Source of the DNA: Candidatus Zhuqueibacterota bacterium
Lineage (GTDB): Bacteria; Zhuqueibacterota; Zhuqueibacteria; Residuimicrobiales; Residuimicrobiaceae
Assembly: GCA_016934435.1 (NCBI GenBank)
Contig: JAFGSU010000501.1
Span: 1-5,127 of the forward strand
Length of the DNA: 5,127 bases
Direction: 5' to 3'
The notes under the pieces are model-generated. The model made no database searches and was not told where the DNA came from. It saw only the letters and a list, made by a program, of their open reading frames with translations. The translations under genes were made by a program, and so were the position numbers. Below are positions 4,953 through 5,127 of this stretch, in pieces; within the stretch, counting starts at the first letter, position 1, and each line of letters starts with the position of its first letter.

Positions 4953-5127
4953 GTGACCGTTGCTGATCGACAAAAAAAATTATCTGGCGGCAGTGCGATT
5001 TCATCCTCTGCTCGTCGATGGTTATGGGCGGCCGTATTCTTGATGAGCCTATCGGCCGATATAATCCTGAATCACTGCTCCGGCCAGACCGTGTTTGTGC
5101 CGACCCATCACCGGGTATACGACTATC
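4953..5127 (+). CDS. N-terminus of a probable exported or outer-envelope protein (3' truncated)
   Basis: A GTG at 4953, preceded by AAGGAA (4941-4946) at 6 nt, opens a frame that runs off the window end with 58 complete codons. An in-frame TGA at 4935-4937 limits the upstream extension; a GTG at 4938 is a weaker alternative start. The first 20 residues are polar, followed by RR (21-22) and a hydrophobic stretch WLWAAVFLMSLSADIIL (23-39), which looks like a signal peptide with an unusually long N-region. After NHCSGQT, the mature start would read VFVPTHHRVYDY. A VP-x-x-H-x-x-Y-D-[YF] opening recalls secreted and outer-membrane proteins encoded in polysaccharide loci of several environmental phyla (capsule-assembly or Wzi-like proteins), but this is recollection of a short motif. 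The cysteine at 42 lies in NHC, a poor lipobox, so lipoprotein status is doubtful. Function is unassigned. Confidence 0.6.
   Translation, partial: MTVADRQKKLSGGSAISSSARRWLWAAVFLMSLSADIILNHCSGQTVFVPTHHRVYDY

Noticed and set aside
5013..5021. Twin-arginine export motif in the last gene
   Set aside because: The context is A-R-R-W-L-W, lacking the S/T before the pair and the F-L-K after it, so an ordinary Sec signal is more likely.

Overview
The window is about 5.1 kb of a surface-polysaccharide locus from a Gram-negative bacterium that I cannot assign to a genus. The Gram-negative call rests on a Wzz-type chain-length regulator, sugar-nucleotide enzymes of the O-antigen/exopolysaccharide type, and a closing gene for an exported protein that may belong to the outer envelope. 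The host genes look moderately GC-rich, use GTG starts freely and mostly have Shine-Dalgarno sites. A G/C-run repeat near 1890-1920 and the motif style of the last protein would fit an environmental lineage such as Calditrichota/KSB1, but that is a guess.

Layout, all genes on the + strand. (1) 1-816: C-terminal part of a Wzz/GNVR polysaccharide co-polymerase that begins outside the window, followed by a rho-independent terminator (871-906). (2) 986-1738: a left-handed beta-helix acyltransferase of sugar-nucleotide modification type. (3) 1739-2137: about 400 bp holding a G/C-run dispersed repeat, a small hairpin and a 62-codon ORF that may be a gene remnant. (4) 2138-2786: a toxin-antitoxin pair, VapB-family antitoxin plus PIN-domain VapC toxin, with a palindromic operator just upstream. 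(5) 2787-2981: a spacer containing what looks like a fragment of a third PIN toxin, then a promoter and a compact tandem palindrome. (6) 2982-3595: a second, unrelated toxin-antitoxin pair, Phd/YefM antitoxin plus PIN toxin. (7) 3638-4714: a non-hydrolysing UDP-sugar 2-epimerase of the WecB/WbpI family. (8) 4715-4952: a leader that may contain a decayed small ORF. (9) 4953-5127: the start of a gene for an exported protein.

How it fits together: the acyltransferase and epimerase are plausible steps in making a modified amino-sugar nucleotide, possibly UDP-2,3-diacetamido-mannuronic acid since the epimerase resembles WbpI more than WecB. Wzz would set polymer length. The two VapBC-type modules and the apparent toxin fragment form a toxin-antitoxin islet lodged between the two sugar genes. 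No wholly new system is evident. The most interesting items are the stacked toxin-antitoxin modules with their distinct operators, the probable third-toxin relic, and the WbpI-like epimerase with a Glu-to-Gln change in a conserved motif.
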